Shown here piece by piece: positions 23,686 to 23,846 of a stretch of 23,846 nt of DNA. The DNA comes from Nitrospirota bacterium (lineage in GTDB: Bacteria > Nitrospirota > Thermodesulfovibrionia > Thermodesulfovibrionales > JdFR-85). The stretch's first letter is position 1, and every line of letters starts with the position of its first letter. Made by a program: the position numbers and the translations under genes. The stretch spans positions 1 to 23,846 of the forward strand of contig JAADGU010000140.1 in the NCBI GenBank assembly GCA_013152195.1, in the 5' to 3' direction. The notes beneath the pieces are model-generated. The model ran no database searches. It saw only the letters and a list, made by a program, of their open reading frames with translations, and had not been told where the DNA came from.

Positions 23686-23846
23686 TCAGAGTGTCTTTTC
23701 AAATGCCGAGGTGATATGCTCTATGATTCTCCACTCTTCTTCGGAGAGGAGAGTAAAGATTCTGCCAGCCTCGTCTGACTTTACTGTCCGGCCGAGCTTC
23801 AGGTAAAGGTCATATGAGTTTGCCCCCAATGTGATCAGTAACTCCA
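23686..23846 (-). CDS. C-terminal end of a ferritin-like/rubrerythrin-type protein, partial
   Basis: The frame is open from the window edge to TGA at 23686-23688, about 52 residues. It contains ANSYDLYLKLGRTV, then DEAGRIFTLLSEEEWRIIEHI and ends FEKTL. The [AE]xxSYDxYxxL helix and the EExxxxEHI helix resemble the metal-binding four-helix bundle of rubrerythrin-like and ferritin-like proteins. Such proteins detoxify peroxide or store iron. The N-terminal part is outside the window, so a fusion (for example with a rhodanese domain) cannot be checked. It converges on tolQ, 32 bases away. Confidence 0.6.
   Translation of the reverse strand, partial: ELLITLGANSYDLYLKLGRTVKSDEAGRIFTLLSEEEWRIIEHITSAFEKTL

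Overview
The window looks like an origin-proximal stretch of a bacterial chromosome. It carries parA/parB with a perfect parS site, and about 16 kb away an apparent oriC followed by dnaA, dnaN and gyrB. The cell is diderm: the window encodes Lnt, a TolQ-like protein, a long-form GyrB and a PagL-like outer-membrane enzyme. Moderate GC, an archaeal-type PurC beside a class II PurE, an ASCH-type protein, DUF1614 and a NapH-type ferredoxin fit an anaerobic or microaerophilic lineage such as Nitrospirota (Thermodesulfovibrionia-like) or a deltaproteobacterial group. That taxonomic guess is inference, not proof.

Layout. 1-2202 (minus): parB (cut by the window edge), parA, parS, a short tandem-repeat tract and a putative ASCH plus winged-helix gene. 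2334-2986 (minus): a DUF1614 membrane protein with a one-base frameshift. 3109-5684 (plus): a soluble PRC/MgtE-N/CBS protein followed by an NRAMP-family transporter. 5788-9485 (plus): mtnA, a long-chain polyprenyl diphosphate synthase, an AMMECR1 protein, a small membrane coiled-coil protein and a J-domain/TPR protein. 9482-11686 (minus): purE, purC, a GroES-like protein and a small CxxxC protein, tightly packed. 11995-13029 (plus): a NapH-like membrane polyferredoxin behind a promoter with inverted repeats. 13047-14758 (minus): a YtxH-like protein, a PagL-like lipid A deacylase, an SGNH hydrolase and tRNA-Phe. 14919-17657 (plus): lnt and prfB, the latter with its programmed frameshift. 17658-18046: oriC. 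18047-23653 (plus): dnaA, dnaN, gyrB and a broken tolQ. 23686 to the end (minus): the tail of a ferritin-like gene.

How the genes work together. Replication initiation (oriC, DnaA, sliding clamp, gyrase) and segregation (ParABS) lie within one neighbourhood, with recF absent between dnaN and gyrB. Envelope functions (Lnt, PagL-like, TolQ) are scattered through it. The purEC pair points to direct CO2-dependent AIR carboxylation. The MgtE-like sensor next to an NRAMP transporter suggests a two-gene divalent-cation uptake module.

Most notable: (i) tolQ is disrupted by an exact 13-bp tandem duplication whose removal restores a normal TolQ; (ii) the DUF1614 gene is disrupted by an apparent one-base loss in a G run; (iii) class II PurE beside archaeal-type PurC; (iv) TAG trinucleotides, a G-rich spacer and a DnaA box arranged like the basal unwinding element of bacterial origins; (v) parS directly abutting the first ATG of parA; (vi) the MgtE-like/NRAMP pair. 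I did not find a clearly new defence or mobile system.
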